From NCBI GenBank assembly GCA_010206265.1, contig VIQV01000023.1:124001-188000 (forward strand): a DNA stretch of 64,000 nt, written 5' to 3'. The translations under genes and the position numbers were made by a program. Source of the stretch: Lachnospiraceae bacterium MD329. Its GTDB lineage: Bacteria > Bacillota > Clostridia > UBA1381. Shown one piece after another: positions 55,217-64,000 of the stretch. How positions within the stretch are numbered: position 1 is the stretch's first letter; every line of letters begins with the position of its first letter. Below the pieces are notes generated by a model that made no database searches, was not told where the DNA came from, and saw nothing but the letters and a program-made list of their open reading frames with translations.

Positions 55217-56701
55217 ATGCAAAATATTCCAAAGGTAAAATTAGGCATTGTTGCGGTAAGCCGTGACTGTTTCCCTGAAAGTCTTTCAGTAAACAGAAGA
55301 AAAGCTCTTACTGCTGCATATGCTAAAAAGTATAATGCGGACGATATTTATGAATGTCCCGTCTGTATAGTTGAAAGCGAAATACATATGAAAGAAGCTT
55401 TGGACGACATAAAAAAAGCAGGCTGTAACGCTCTTTGCGTATATCTTGGCAACTTCGGTCCTGAAATCAGCGAAACAATGCTTGCTCAGCAGTTTGACGG
55501 TCCTAAAATGTTCGTCGCTGCAGCCGAAGAAAATATCGGTACGCTGTCCGACGACCGCGGGGACGCATACTGCGGTATGCTGAATGCAAGCTATAACCTG
55601 AAACTTCGCGGTGTAAATGCGTATATTCCGGAATATCCTGTAGGTACTGCTGAGGAATGTGCCGATATGATTAATGAATTTTTACCTGTTGCACGGGCAG
55701 TTATCGGTCTTTCCGACTTAAAGATTATATCATTCGGTCCGCGTCCTCTTAACTTCCTTGCTTGTAACGCCCCTATTTATCAGTTATATCAGCTTGGTGT
55801 TGAAATCGAGGAAAATTCAGAGCTTGACTTATTCGAAAGTTTCAACAAGCACGAGAGTGACAAGAGAATACCTGACGTTGTGGCTGATATGGAAAAAGAA
55901 CTTGGAGATGGCAACAAGAAACCTGAAATACTTGCAAAGCTTGCTCAGTACGAGCTGACACTTCTTGACTGGATTGAGGAACACAAAGGCTCAAAAAAGT
56001 ATGTTGCAATCGCAGGCAAATGCTGGCCTGCTTTCCAGACGCAATTCGGATTTGTTCCGTGCTATGTAAACAGCCGTCTCACAGGCAGAGGAATACCCGT
56101 ATCGTGTGAGGTTGATATTTACGGCGCATTGTCAGAATACATAGGAATCTGCGTATCAGAGGACGCTGTTACGCTTCTTGATATTAACAACTCAGTTCCT
56201 AAGGATATGTTCGACGCTGATATTAAAGGTAAATTCGATTACACTCACAAGGATACATTTATGGGCTTCCACTGCGGCAATACCTGCTCGACTAAGCTTG
56301 CAGCCTGCTCAATGAAATATCAGAAGATTATGGCACGTTCACTTCCTGTTGAAGTTACAAACGGCACGCTTGAAGGAGATATTGCTCCGGGTGATATCAC
56401 ATTCTTCAGACTGCAGTCAACCGCTGACGCAAAACTTCGCGGTTATATCGCAAACGGTGAAGTACTTCCTGTTGCAACGCGTTCATTCGGTTCAATCGGC
56501 GTATTTGCCATTCCTGAAATGGGACGTTTCTACCGCCACGTATTAATTGAGAAAAACTATCCTCACCACGGTGCAGTTGCATTCGGACATCACGCTAAAG
56601 CATTGTATGAGGTATTTAAGTATGTTGGTGTTCATGTTGATGAAATTGGATACAATCAACCTAAGGGCACAAGATACCCTACTGAAAATCCGTGGGGTTA
56701 A
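55217..56701 (+). CDS. L-fucose/L-arabinose isomerase-family protein
   Basis: 494 residues from the ATG at 55217; an earlier ATG at 55166 lies inside the promoter. The COG2407-type fold starts KLGIVAVSRDCFPESL and ends with the metal-binding region HHGAVAFGHHAKALYEVF. MGFHCGNT and SCEVDIYGALSEYIGI are family segments. Such enzymes interconvert aldoses and ketoses with a Mn2+ ion. Pairing with xylB suggests it feeds a ketose to that kinase. The sugar is not identifiable from sequence. Confidence 0.82.
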   Translation: MQNIPKVKLGIVAVSRDCFPESLSVNRRKALTAAYAKKYNADDIYECPVCIVESEIHMKEALDDIKKAGCNALCVYLGNFGPEISETMLAQQFDGPKMFVAAAEENIGTLSDDRGDAYCGMLNASYNLKLRGVNAYIPEYPVGTAEECADMINEFLPVARAVIGLSDLKIISFGPRPLNFLACNAPIYQLYQLGVEIEENSELDLFESFNKHESDKRIPDVVADMEKELGDGNKKPEILAKLAQYELTLLDWIEEHKGSKKYVAIAGKCWPAFQTQFGFVPCYVNSRLTGRGIPVSCEVDIYGALSEYIGICVSEDAVTLLDINNSVPKDMFDADIKGKFDYTHKDTFMGFHCGNTCSTKLAACSMKYQKIMARSLPVEVTNGTLEGDIAPGDITFFRLQSTADAKLRGYIANGEVLPVATRSFGSIGVFAIPEMGRFYRHVLIEKNYPHHGAVAFGHHAKALYEVFKYVGVHVDEIGYNQPKGTRYPTENPWG

Positions 56702-56713
56702 ATTCTTCGCTAT

Positions 56714-56748
56714 TAAATAGTCTATCGTATTTATACGATAGACTATTT
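56714..56748. terminator. Bidirectional terminator
   Basis: AAATAGTCTATCGTA-ttt-ATACGATAGACTATTT between the convergent isomerase and serine-hydrolase genes. Confidence 0.9.
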
Positions 56749-58101
56749 CTTTACCCCCTGTATTATTCCGTTAAATTCTTTAAAATCCGTTTTTTCTGTC
56801 GACCTTGCTGATAACGTAATCTCATTATCTTTAAAATACATTTCTATTGTTACCGAACCCACAGTTTTACCAATCAGACAACTTTTAACCGTTAACGTAT
56901 CCCCTGACCACGCTCCGCTTGTTATACTGTCGCAATCATAATACGGAAATACAGCACGATTAAAACTGCCTGTTTTAAATTTCAGGGTATGACACCCTGT
57001 TTCGTTTTCATATTCAATGATACCGCCGTTTTTATCAGTTTGTACCGATAACCATTTCATTCCTATAACATTTTTGTCAAAACAGTATGTTTCGCCAAAG
57101 TTTCTTACTTCCCCGTTTAATGGGTTAATTTGTCTGTTTTTCAGTATTGAATGTAATTTGCCATCTTTTTCATCATCAAGGTCAAGCTTATAATAGATTT
57201 CTTCCCAAAACGCGTCCAAAATTGCCTGTACAGCCCCTTGGCAGCCCATACCATCTGCCGTTGTTACAAGAATAATATCCTTATCTCTAAGACATAACGC
57301 AAGCTGTCCTGCCATACCATAAAACATAAAACCATTATTGCGCGTCCGCCAAATCTGCATTCCATAGCCTTGCTTTTCGTCACTCCACGCACCGCGTGTA
57401 CAAGTGCTTGTCAGATATGAAGTCGCTTCCTGTAAAAAACCACTGTCAATAAGCTCTAGTCCATTAAATACGCCGTTATCCATAACAAGCTGTGCAACAC
57501 ACATTATATCCATCGGCGTTGCCATAAGTCCTGAACCGCCTATGCTTATTCCTTGCGGGTCTTTTAGGCAATATGCCTCTTTGGAAAATCCTATTTCATC
57601 TAAAAATTTAATTCGCAAATAATCAAGAAACGGCATACCTGTAATTTTTTCAACCAACGCCCCCAAAACGTGAGTGGCAGAAGTGTCATATGCAAATACG
57701 GTATCGGGTCTGTGACTTGGTTTTGTCAAAAAAAAGCTCTCAACCCAGTTTCCGTTCAAATCCGCCTTATATGTTGTTTTGTCGTGTGGCGTACGCATCA
57801 TAAGCATATTTCGTATTGTAGTGTCCTTTATATACTCATATGGCGTAGGATATTCAGGAAAATACTTCGTGATACTGTCGTCCAGACTGATTTTCCCATC
57901 ATTTACAAGACAGCCTATTGCCAAGCCGACAAAGCTCTTTGTAACCGAAAACATTCTGTGCATACTTTCACGGTTAAACGGTTCATAATATACCTCAGTT
58001 ATAATATTACCGCCTCGCGATATTATAATACTATGCATATCCAAAGCCAAGCCGTCAAGGCGGTTAAAAAAATTACATAGTGATTTTTCACTTATACTCA
58101 T
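56743..58101 (-). CDS. Beta-lactamase-fold serine hydrolase
   Basis: 452 residues from the ATG at 58101, with GGAGG 6 bases before it; an ATG 21 bases upstream lacks a site. The SxxK motif SVTK (FSVTKSFVGLAIG) and the YDTSATHVLGALVE region mark a class C beta-lactamase/esterase fold (about 20-330), followed by a C-terminal ~110-residue beta domain. No signal peptide, so it is not a periplasmic-type beta-lactamase. Sitting 77 bases downstream of the GH105 gene, a carbohydrate deesterase or similar intracellular esterase is more likely; this is inference. Confidence 0.8.
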   Translation of the reverse strand: MSISEKSLCNFFNRLDGLALDMHSIIISRGGNIITEVYYEPFNRESMHRMFSVTKSFVGLAIGCLVNDGKISLDDSITKYFPEYPTPYEYIKDTTIRNMLMMRTPHDKTTYKADLNGNWVESFFLTKPSHRPDTVFAYDTSATHVLGALVEKITGMPFLDYLRIKFLDEIGFSKEAYCLKDPQGISIGGSGLMATPMDIMCVAQLVMDNGVFNGLELIDSGFLQEATSYLTSTCTRGAWSDEKQGYGMQIWRTRNNGFMFYGMAGQLALCLRDKDIILVTTADGMGCQGAVQAILDAFWEEIYYKLDLDDEKDGKLHSILKNRQINPLNGEVRNFGETYCFDKNVIGMKWLSVQTDKNGGIIEYENETGCHTLKFKTGSFNRAVFPYYDCDSITSGAWSGDTLTVKSCLIGKTVGSVTIEMYFKDNEITLSARSTEKTDFKEFNGIIQGVKK

Positions 58102-58122
58102 ACAATACCTCCGTAAAAACAA

Positions 58123-58158
58123 AAGAAACGACCATTCGACCGTCTCTTCTGTTTATTA
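58123..58158 (-). terminator. Hairpin between GH105 and serine-hydrolase genes
   Basis: Minus strand AAACAGAAGAGACGGTC-gaat-GGTCGTTTCTTTTGTTT, with several G-U pairs that make it stable only on this strand, followed by T-rich sequence. May give partial termination or protect the GH105 transcript. Confidence 0.7.
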
Positions 58159-58178
58159 GTTTATTTTTAAGAGAGAGC

Positions 58179-59273
58179 TTATTCATAATGCGCCGCAAGA
58201 ATTAAGAACGGTCCGACTCCCTTGAAGTCATTATTTCTTATTGGTTCGCTGAAATAATAATCAAGCGTTCCGTTTCGGCGCGGATTGTCCTCAGGACCTA
58301 AGCCGGCAACGGCACAGCCCTGCGTTATATAAGTTTTACCGTCAATTTCTTTTACAAAAACATTTAGTATGCCTTTAACTGCCTTGTCAAGATACGGTTT
58401 ATATATTTCATTATCTATATATCCCTTACGTATTGCTTTTTCCAGCGCATATGCAAACATACAAGTACAAGTAGACTCCTGATAGTTGTCACTGCGGCGA
58501 TTATCCATAACCTGATACCATACACCATCATTATCCTGATATTTCACTACATTTGAAATTGCTTTATTAAACAGTTCTATCAGTGTTTTATATCCATTGT
58601 GTTCAGATGGAATAAAGTCAAGCGCGTCCACAAGCGCCATACAGAACCACCCTACAGACCTTCCCCATACATTCAAGGAACGTCCTGTAGTCTTATCCGC
58701 CCAAAATGCCTGTTTTGATTCATCACACGCGTGAGCATACAGACCGCAGCGCGACTCATATGTAAGTCTTTCAGCATTTACAAACTGATTTACGACATCA
58801 TCAAATTTTTCATTATGATTAAATTCCTTTGCATACTGTGCGGCAAACGGCTCACCCATAAACAAACCGTCCAGCCATACCTGATTCGGATAAATCTGCT
58901 TATGCCAGAAAGTACCGGATTCTGTACGAGGCTGAATTGCAAACTGCGACGCCAACAGCTCAATCGCTTTCTTATACTTTTCTTCTTCTGTTTCATTATA
59001 CAGATAGAACAGGTTTTTTCCGTTATTAATATGGTCTATATTCCTTACCTCAGGATTATAAGTTTTAATTGTACCGTCCTCGTTTACGAAATAGTCCATA
59101 CCATTTTTTATATAATCATAGTATTTTTTATTTCCGCATTCTTTATATACCGCTTCAAAACCTTTTAAGCACAGTCCGGCGTCATACTGCCACTTGGTAC
59201 TGAGTATCCCGCCAAAGTCTTCCATTATCGTATCACACAGCTTTTTTGCCGTTTCCATCAATTGTTTTGACAT
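58179..59273 (-). CDS. GH105 unsaturated rhamnogalacturonyl hydrolase
   Basis: 364 residues, close to the family's ~370. (alpha/alpha)6 barrel with QVWLDGLFMGEPF carrying the catalytic Asp135 (equivalent to Asp143 of YteR), the NIDHINNGK region near 78, and GRSLNVWGRSVGWFCMALVDAL. It removes unsaturated galacturonic acid from lyase-cut rhamnogalacturonan. No signal peptide, so it is cytoplasmic. Own promoter with TATAAT 30 bases upstream of the ribosome site; a 12-base palindrome AGAATTAATTCT (59311-59322) lies in the spacer. Confidence 0.92.
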   Translation of the reverse strand: MSKQLMETAKKLCDTIMEDFGGILSTKWQYDAGLCLKGFEAVYKECGNKKYYDYIKNGMDYFVNEDGTIKTYNPEVRNIDHINNGKNLFYLYNETEEEKYKKAIELLASQFAIQPRTESGTFWHKQIYPNQVWLDGLFMGEPFAAQYAKEFNHNEKFDDVVNQFVNAERLTYESRCGLYAHACDESKQAFWADKTTGRSLNVWGRSVGWFCMALVDALDFIPSEHNGYKTLIELFNKAISNVVKYQDNDGVWYQVMDNRRSDNYQESTCTCMFAYALEKAIRKGYIDNEIYKPYLDKAVKGILNVFVKEIDGKTYITQGCAVAGLGPEDNPRRNGTLDYYFSEPIRNNDFKGVGPFLILAAHYE

Positions 59274-59310
59274 ATTGTTTCTCCTTTTTATTTTTCAATT
59301 ATATTATAGC

Positions 59311-59322
59311 AGAATTAATTCT
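59311..59322. promoter_or_regulatory. Palindrome in the GH105 promoter spacer
   Basis: AGAATTAATTCT, a perfect 12-base palindrome, lies immediately upstream of the minus-strand TATAAT of the GH105 gene. Candidate repressor site. Confidence 0.4.
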
Positions 59323-59381
59323 AAAATGATATGTTTTTTTTGTTCTTTAATACGGATTTATTATTTTGTTAAACTATTGTC

Positions 59382-59410
59382 TTGTAAAATATCGTACTTT
59401 ATTTTATAAT
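59382..59410 (+). promoter_or_regulatory. Promoter of the LUD/YesL/SGNH operon
   Basis: TTGTAA (59382-59387), 17-base spacer, TATAAT (59405-59410), with TAGGAGG 12 bases further on. Confidence 0.7.
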
Positions 59411-59435
59411 TATTTTATTATAGGAGGTTATAGAA

Positions 59436-60080
59436 ATGGATAATGTACAAAAATGGTCATATCAACTAAAAGCTAAAGAAATGGTTGATATTTTAAATTC
59501 AAAGAACTTTAATGCAATTTATGCAGAGGACGCAGCTGACGCAAAAAGAATTTTTCTTGAACTTATGCCTGATGGCGCAAGTGTTGCTGTGGGCGGAAGC
59601 GTTACTCTTAAACAAACAGGAATTATGGACGAAATCGAAAGCGGACGATATAATTTTTATGACCGTTTTCACTGCGAAAGCGTTGCCGCAATGCACGACG
59701 TATACCGCGAAAGTTACAAAGCTGACTATATGGTGTCAAGCTCAAATGCCATTACAAAAGAGGGACAGCTTGTAAATATTGACTGTGTAGGCAACCGTGC
59801 AAGTCAAATTGCATTCGGTCCAAAAAAGGTTATTATAGTTGCAGGCGTAAACAAAATTGTGGACACTATGGAGGACGGAATTAAACGTGCAAAATCAATC
59901 GCACCGCTGAATTCAAAAAGAATACGCCATAAAACCCCGTGTGCAACTGACGATTGCTGCACCTGCTCAAATTGCGAGGGACAGCCAAGAATGTGCAATT
60001 TTATCGGTATTGTAGACGGTTGTTTCCATTTCCCGAAACGTATTACAGTTATTATGGTTGCAGAGGAGCTGGGATATTAA
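59436..60080 (+). CDS. LUD-domain protein (LutC/DUF162-like)
   Basis: 214 residues. The LUD fold is recognisable from GASVAVGGSVTLKQTGIMDEI (family GGS signature near 48-55), ADYMVSSSNAITKEGQLVNIDCVGNR and VIIVAGVNKIV. The C-terminal part is cysteine-rich (CATDDCCTCSNCEGQPRMC, near 169-187) and may bind a metal or Fe-S centre. Known LUD proteins act in L-lactate oxidation, but no lutAB genes are near. It starts an operon with a YesL-like protein and an SGNH esterase, so its role there is open. Confidence 0.8.
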   Translation: MDNVQKWSYQLKAKEMVDILNSKNFNAIYAEDAADAKRIFLELMPDGASVAVGGSVTLKQTGIMDEIESGRYNFYDRFHCESVAAMHDVYRESYKADYMVSSSNAITKEGQLVNIDCVGNRASQIAFGPKKVIIVAGVNKIVDTMEDGIKRAKSIAPLNSKRIRHKTPCATDDCCTCSNCEGQPRMCNFIGIVDGCFHFPKRITVIMVAEELGY

Positions 60081-60081
60081 A

Positions 60082-60978
60082 ATGGGTATTTTTAACAGTA
60101 ACTATTCAAAACCGGGACCCGGTGTATATAAGGACACTCCCAAGAAAAAAGGACTAAGCCTGTTTTACGAACTCTTTTTCAGAAAATTCTGGAAACTTAT
60201 ACAATTGAATCTGTTATACATACTTACGCTCATTCCTACCTTTGCTATTATATTTATATTATCAGGAATGATTTCAAACAAACTGGGTATAAATGCAGAC
60301 ACGCTCGGAAAATTTATAGAAGTTAGCGAGGTTGATGCCGCCCGTATTTCCATAACTATGGATTTATTGACGCGCCTTTTTATATCACTTTTCTTTACAA
60401 TTTTCTGGGGCGGCGGTCCTGCTACTGCAGGCTTTATATATATTCTGCGCTCTTTTGTATGGGAGGACAGTGTATTTATGGCAAGTGACTTTTTTAAGCA
60501 TATTAAATCCAACTTTAAACAGTCGCTTATTGTATGGATAATTGATATTATAGCATTTACTGCCGTATGCTACGCATACTTTTTCTATGCTGCTATGCCA
60601 AATATAATGTATTTTCTAAAATATGTCATTCTTGTACTTGTATTTTTCTATACAATGCTGCACTTATATTTATACCATCTGCTTGTTACATATAAGCTGA
60701 CAATTGGCAAGCTTTATAAAAATTCAGCCCTGTTTGCGCTGTCTGCTCTTCCGTGGTCAGTGCTTACAATATTAATAAGCGCATTTTTAATTCTTATATT
60801 CCCCGCTATTGGTTTTACTGCTCAAATTGACCAGCTTGCAATATTTTTCACGACTGCCGGATTTATATTCATAATCCTGCTGATGTTTTCAGTATGCGGA
60901 TTTATTATTGAATTTAATGCCTGCACGCAGATAAAAAAATATATCAAGGAGGATACGGACGTTGAACGAAACGAATAA
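60082..60978 (+). CDS. YesL-like (DUF624) membrane protein
   Basis: 298 residues from the ATG at 60082 (MGIFNSNYSKPGPGV), 1 base after the LUD stop. Six predicted membrane helices (about 30-55, 88-115, 150-170, 175-200, 210-235, 240-275). The YELFFRKFWKLIQLNLLYIL start is the DUF624/YesL pattern. In Bacillus yesL heads the rhamnogalacturonan gene cluster, with unknown function. Here it is followed by an esterase gene that overlaps it by 17 bases. Confidence 0.85.
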   Translation: MGIFNSNYSKPGPGVYKDTPKKKGLSLFYELFFRKFWKLIQLNLLYILTLIPTFAIIFILSGMISNKLGINADTLGKFIEVSEVDAARISITMDLLTRLFISLFFTIFWGGGPATAGFIYILRSFVWEDSVFMASDFFKHIKSNFKQSLIVWIIDIIAFTAVCYAYFFYAAMPNIMYFLKYVILVLVFFYTMLHLYLYHLLVTYKLTIGKLYKNSALFALSALPWSVLTILISAFLILIFPAIGFTAQIDQLAIFFTTAGFIFIILLMFSVCGFIIEFNACTQIKKYIKEDTDVERNE

Positions 60979-61996
60979 ACTCCTTCAAGAAGAGCTTGAA
61001 AAAATATCATTTTCTGAAATTGCTATGAAAAATCCCTCAGCCGACGCTGTAACTACGGATTTAAATTTATATGACGGACGCAATACACAGTTTGGCTATG
61101 CTGATATAGTATGGAAAAGCGATAAACCTGAAATAGTAAGTCCGTCAGGATTTGTTATGTGTCCCCCGTCGGAGCAGACTGTCACCCTGACAGCCACTTT
61201 TACTTATCAGGATAAATCTGATTTAAAAGGAGAAAAGATATTCCAAGTCACTGTTTTGCCATCCGCTGATTCAAATACGACGCCTAAGCTTGATACCAAT
61301 AAAATACGCATATTTGTTGCAGGTGACTCAACTGCCTGTAACTATCCTCACGAGGGCAAAAACAATCGTTTTCCGCAGACGGGCTGGGGACAAGTTTTCG
61401 GCGAAATGTTTAATGATGAAATAATTGTCGTAAACTGCGCCAGAAGCGGCAGAAGTTCAAAGAGCTTTTTAACAGAGGAAAATTACCTTTTTATCTGCGA
61501 TAATATTCAAAAAGGAGATTATTTGTTTATACAGTTTGCACATAATGACTGTAAATACGAGGATCTACAGCGTTATACCTCTCCAAATGATAATTCTTAT
61601 CAGGAATGTATTTATAAATTTATAAATACTGCCCGAAATGTCGGAGCATACCCTGTACTATGCACATCAATAACACGTAATCTTCCATTAGATACAACTC
61701 TTGTTCCCTACGGAAATGCGCTGAAAGAAATCGGCAGAACAGAAAACATTCCGCTAATTGACTTATACGAACTCACCCATTCACGTCTTAATACCGGAAT
61801 ACAAAATTTTTATATGCGTCTTGAACCTCGTGACAAACGCTTTATTCATAACCCTGAATTTACACATTCTCAGTATTATGAAAAAGGCAGTATCGACAAC
61901 ACACATCTTAACATTAACGGTGCATATGAGATTGCTAAAATGGTATCCGAGGAATTAAAAAAACTAAATCACCCTCTTGCCGAATATCTAATATAA
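60962..61996 (+). CDS. SGNH esterase, rhamnogalacturonan-acetylesterase-like, with an N-terminal Ig-like module
   Basis: 344 residues from a TTG at 60962 with AGGAGG 9 bases before it. A stop lies in frame 27 bases upstream, so no signal peptide can precede it. Residues 1-100 resemble an atrophied bacterial Ig module (IVWKSDKPEIV and VTLTATFTY). The catalytic domain (about 115-340) has block I AGDSTAC, block III-type FAHND, and the DNTHLN block. The CE12 family of YesT/YesY and fungal RgaE deacetylates rhamnogalacturonan. Cytoplasmic, unlike most homologs with Ig modules. Confidence 0.85.
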   Translation: MNETNKLLQEELEKISFSEIAMKNPSADAVTTDLNLYDGRNTQFGYADIVWKSDKPEIVSPSGFVMCPPSEQTVTLTATFTYQDKSDLKGEKIFQVTVLPSADSNTTPKLDTNKIRIFVAGDSTACNYPHEGKNNRFPQTGWGQVFGEMFNDEIIVVNCARSGRSSKSFLTEENYLFICDNIQKGDYLFIQFAHNDCKYEDLQRYTSPNDNSYQECIYKFINTARNVGAYPVLCTSITRNLPLDTTLVPYGNALKEIGRTENIPLIDLYELTHSRLNTGIQNFYMRLEPRDKRFIHNPEFTHSQYYEKGSIDNTHLNINGAYEIAKMVSEELKKLNHPLAEYLI

Positions 61997-61998
61997 AA

Positions 61999-62033
61999 TA
62001 AAACACCTGCTTATGCAGGTGTTTTATTTATTA
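61999..62033. terminator. Bidirectional terminator
   Basis: AAAACACCTGC-ttat-GCAGGTGTTTT, between the convergent SGNH esterase and carbohydrate-binding protein genes. Confidence 0.9.
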
Positions 62034-64000
62034 TATTTCCGGTTTCATATTTTCAAGACTATCCCATACAAAAACTTCTACTCTAAACACATTGTCATTA
62101 AAATTTTCTTCAGGTTTAATATTCTGACTTCCCTTTTTAAGCTTTGTATTTTCCCTTACTGATAAACTTTCCAGAATCCCCTCAGAATTGTATGCCGCAA
62201 ATACTACTGCTGCATTACAGTCCTCTGTAACCGTGATTTGAGCTTGTCTGTCAGTTTTATTATATTCTGCTGATGGATTTATCGTCTGCGGCACAAATTT
62301 TACAGCGTACAAATCAGGCAGCCACATCGTACTGTTATAGAACGTAACCTCTCCGTTATACTCTTTATTAACAGTAATTTCAGCCTCGTGCATAATCAGC
62401 TTATTTGCTGCAAAAGCATACTGCTTAATCGGTGAAACCGTTACATTGTTATCTGTATCATTTACAAATGTAATTTCAATATCATTCTTGTTTCCGCCTA
62501 TATAGTAAAACGTGTACTTTCCCTCATGCAGTTTTATACTTGTTATTGCAGGCTTTACGTTATAATCGGCTCCGTTATCTTTTATTCCGATATAGTTTAC
62601 CATAGAATTCGTATATGTTCCCGATATTTTACCGCTGTCCTCGCCATCCGCAAACTGAGCACGAACTGTACTGCTTACGCCGTCGGCAAAGGTAAATACA
62701 TCATCATTTGAGTTCGATCTCGCCTTTTTCGCGCCTGTACTGTATTTTGTAATATCAAAATATCCCGTACCTTCAGGGTGATTATCAGACGTACCTGCAT
62801 AAGTATATTCATTTATCGTCTTGTCGGGCGCTTTAGTAGGAGGCGGTGTTTGATTACCGTCCTCAAATTCCTCGTCCATATTATATAAATGCAGTTCATA
62901 TATTGACCAATACTTAGCCGCCGAAGTCCCTGTCTGACATATCTTGATATAACGTGCCTTCTGACGTACAAAGGTAATTTCATTATCTCCGTGTACTCCC
63001 TGTCCCGACGCAATTTTATCACCATAATTTTTATCATCAACAGAGGTATAAATCTCATATTGTCTTGGGTAGTCGTCAAGAGAACGCATAATTATTTTAT
63101 TAAACTCACATACTTCACCTAAATCCAGTATATACCACTCATTTCCTGTCTGATATGATGAATTCCAGCGTGTTGCGCTATCTCTGTCAAACGCACTTGA
63201 CGCGGCACTGCTGTTGTGAGACGCTTTTGCAGTCCAGTTTTTATTTGAAATTTGATATTTGTAATCAAACACAAAGCTGTCTATGTCAACAAGTTCCGAG
63301 CTTTCCTGATTATTTGTGCGAAAACGGAATACAACATTATTTGTGCCGCTTATAACAGTATTAAGCTCACAAGTAACCGTGCGCCACTCACCGTTTGTAT
63401 TTGGTATTTGAATTTCCTGCACTGTTTCTCCGCTTACAAGCCCAAGCGCAAGCTCAATGTATGACTCCTTATTACTCCTAACCGTAAGTGTAATTGACTT
63501 AGCTCCGTCCTCAAAACCTACACCGTCATATTTCACATAATCCTGATCGTCACATTCAGTGATGAATTTTGCTCCGTTTTCCTCTTTAATACTTATACCG
63601 CCGAAACCTGAATATTTTTCAGCCTCAATAGTCCTGAAAGCACTCATTTCCGCTGTAACCGGCGGAACATCAATATCGTCGGGCTTTTCCGGATCTGACG
63701 GCGGTTCCTTCCCTGCTTCTCCTGACGTTATGATGTTTATACCCTCACTTGTAACTGCCGAATTATATTCAACGGCAAGCTCTTTTGTATAACCTTCACC
63801 AACACGCTCAAACGGATATGATAAACCATTAATTGTTACAGTAACATTCTCTCCAAAGTTATCCTCTAAATAAAGAGTTCCGACATACGTTTCATTCTCC
63901 GGCTTAAATACAATATTTTTATTCTGATATGCCCTGCTGCCCTCAATCGCAGTTTCAATACAGCTTATAGTTCCCCAGCCTTCAGGCGAAATATATGCGG
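62031..64000 (-). CDS. Multimodular carbohydrate-binding protein, 3' part (runs off the window)
   Basis: The frame stays open past an internal ATG at 63647 to the window edge, so about 656 C-terminal residues are visible and the beginning lies outside. From its N-terminal visible end: a beta-rich segment (AYISPEGWGT...), an acidic Pro-rich linker (PPSDPEKPDDIDVPP), a CBM6/35-like module (TIEAEKYSGFGG), an F5/8 type C (CBM32-like) module with ATRWNSSYQ, another beta domain and a C-terminal module ending VEVFVWDSLENMKPEI. No catalytic residues are visible. It is probably the tail of a secreted enzyme such as a pectin-family lyase, but that is unseen. Confidence 0.75.
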   Translation of the reverse strand, partial: AYISPEGWGTISCIETAIEGSRAYQNKNIVFKPENETYVGTLYLEDNFGENVTVTINGLSYPFERVGEGYTKELAVEYNSAVTSEGINIITSGEAGKEPPSDPEKPDDIDVPPVTAEMSAFRTIEAEKYSGFGGISIKEENGAKFITECDDQDYVKYDGVGFEDGAKSITLTVRSNKESYIELALGLVSGETVQEIQIPNTNGEWRTVTCELNTVISGTNNVVFRFRTNNQESSELVDIDSFVFDYKYQISNKNWTAKASHNSSAASSAFDRDSATRWNSSYQTGNEWYILDLGEVCEFNKIIMRSLDDYPRQYEIYTSVDDKNYGDKIASGQGVHGDNEITFVRQKARYIKICQTGTSAAKYWSIYELHLYNMDEEFEDGNQTPPPTKAPDKTINEYTYAGTSDNHPEGTGYFDITKYSTGAKKARSNSNDDVFTFADGVSSTVRAQFADGEDSGKISGTYTNSMVNYIGIKDNGADYNVKPAITSIKLHEGKYTFYYIGGNKNDIEITFVNDTDNNVTVSPIKQYAFAANKLIMHEAEITVNKEYNGEVTFYNSTMWLPDLYAVKFVPQTINPSAEYNKTDRQAQITVTEDCNAAVVFAAYNSEGILESLSVRENTKLKKGSQNIKPEENFNDNVFRVEVFVWDSLENMKPEI

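Noticed and set aside
62031-63647. Treating the ATG at 63647 as the true start of the carbohydrate-binding protein
   Set aside because: The frame continues open from 63648 to the window edge with a sensible linker and beta-rich domain, and there is no ribosome site at 63647.
1-64000. CRISPR arrays, insertion sequences, prophage or rRNA genes
   Set aside because: I saw no regularly spaced repeats, transposase, integrase, phage structural genes or rRNA in the window.

Overview
The window is low-GC DNA with canonical Firmicutes ribosome-binding sites. It carries endospore genes (a SpoIIQ-like M23 protein, SpoIVB), a SCIFF peptide with its radical-SAM maturase, SLH-domain surface proteins and a PPi-type phosphofructokinase. 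Together these point to an anaerobic, spore-forming member of the Clostridia that eats plant or other uronic-acid polysaccharides. The SLH-anchored carbohydrate proteins resemble what is known of pectin-degrading gut clostridia such as Monoglobus, but that genus-level guess is weak.

Region 1 (1-17.5 kb, all minus strand) is one long uronate/oligosaccharide utilisation locus, read from 17478 down to 1: an RraA-like aldolase, a large exported SLH-like protein, an LplB/YtcP/solute-binding oligosaccharide importer, two exported non-catalytic proteins built from DNRLRE/CBM96-like and atrophied-Ig modules (one anchored by three SLH repeats), cytoplasmic GH88 and GH39 hydrolases, UxaC, an SDR-type mannonate oxidoreductase, and the start of a mannonate dehydratase-like gene. 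The logic is surface capture, import, intracellular removal of unsaturated uronyl and other sugars, then the hexuronate pathway.

Region 2 (17.6-27.3 kb) holds tRNA-Ser(GGA), an odd structured GC-richer intergenic island, a small conserved protein, a two-component system divergent from a LanFEG/CprABC-like ABC exporter, rhamnose mutarotase, the SCIFF peptide and maturase, a TIGR04086-like membrane protein, YajC, MecA and SpoIIQ-like. Region 3 (27.3-43.5 kb) is housekeeping: PPi-PFK, DUF1858, FtsH, TilS, DnaB, RplI, GdpP, a MazG-like protein, LeuCDB with a divergent LysR regulator, PcrA and SpoIVB. Region 4 (43.5-53.3 kb) is a MacB/FtsX-type ABC system with its own two-component system, followed upstream by PepQ, AroQ, IspG, RseP and Dxr.

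Region 5 (53.4-64 kb) returns to sugars: xylulokinase divergent from a fucose-isomerase-like protein over a clear palindromic operator, a serine hydrolase with a GH105 unsaturated rhamnogalacturonyl hydrolase, an LUD protein with a YesL-like membrane protein and an SGNH esterase, and the 3' part of a large multimodular carbohydrate-binding protein running off the end.

The most useful new observations are sigma-F-like promoters in front of both sporulation genes, the SCIFF peptide missed by size cutoffs, a GTG start correction for its maturase, a hairpin that hides the ribosome-binding site behind yajC, non-catalytic surface capture proteins inside the uronate operon, and a cytoplasmic esterase carrying an extracellular-type Ig module.
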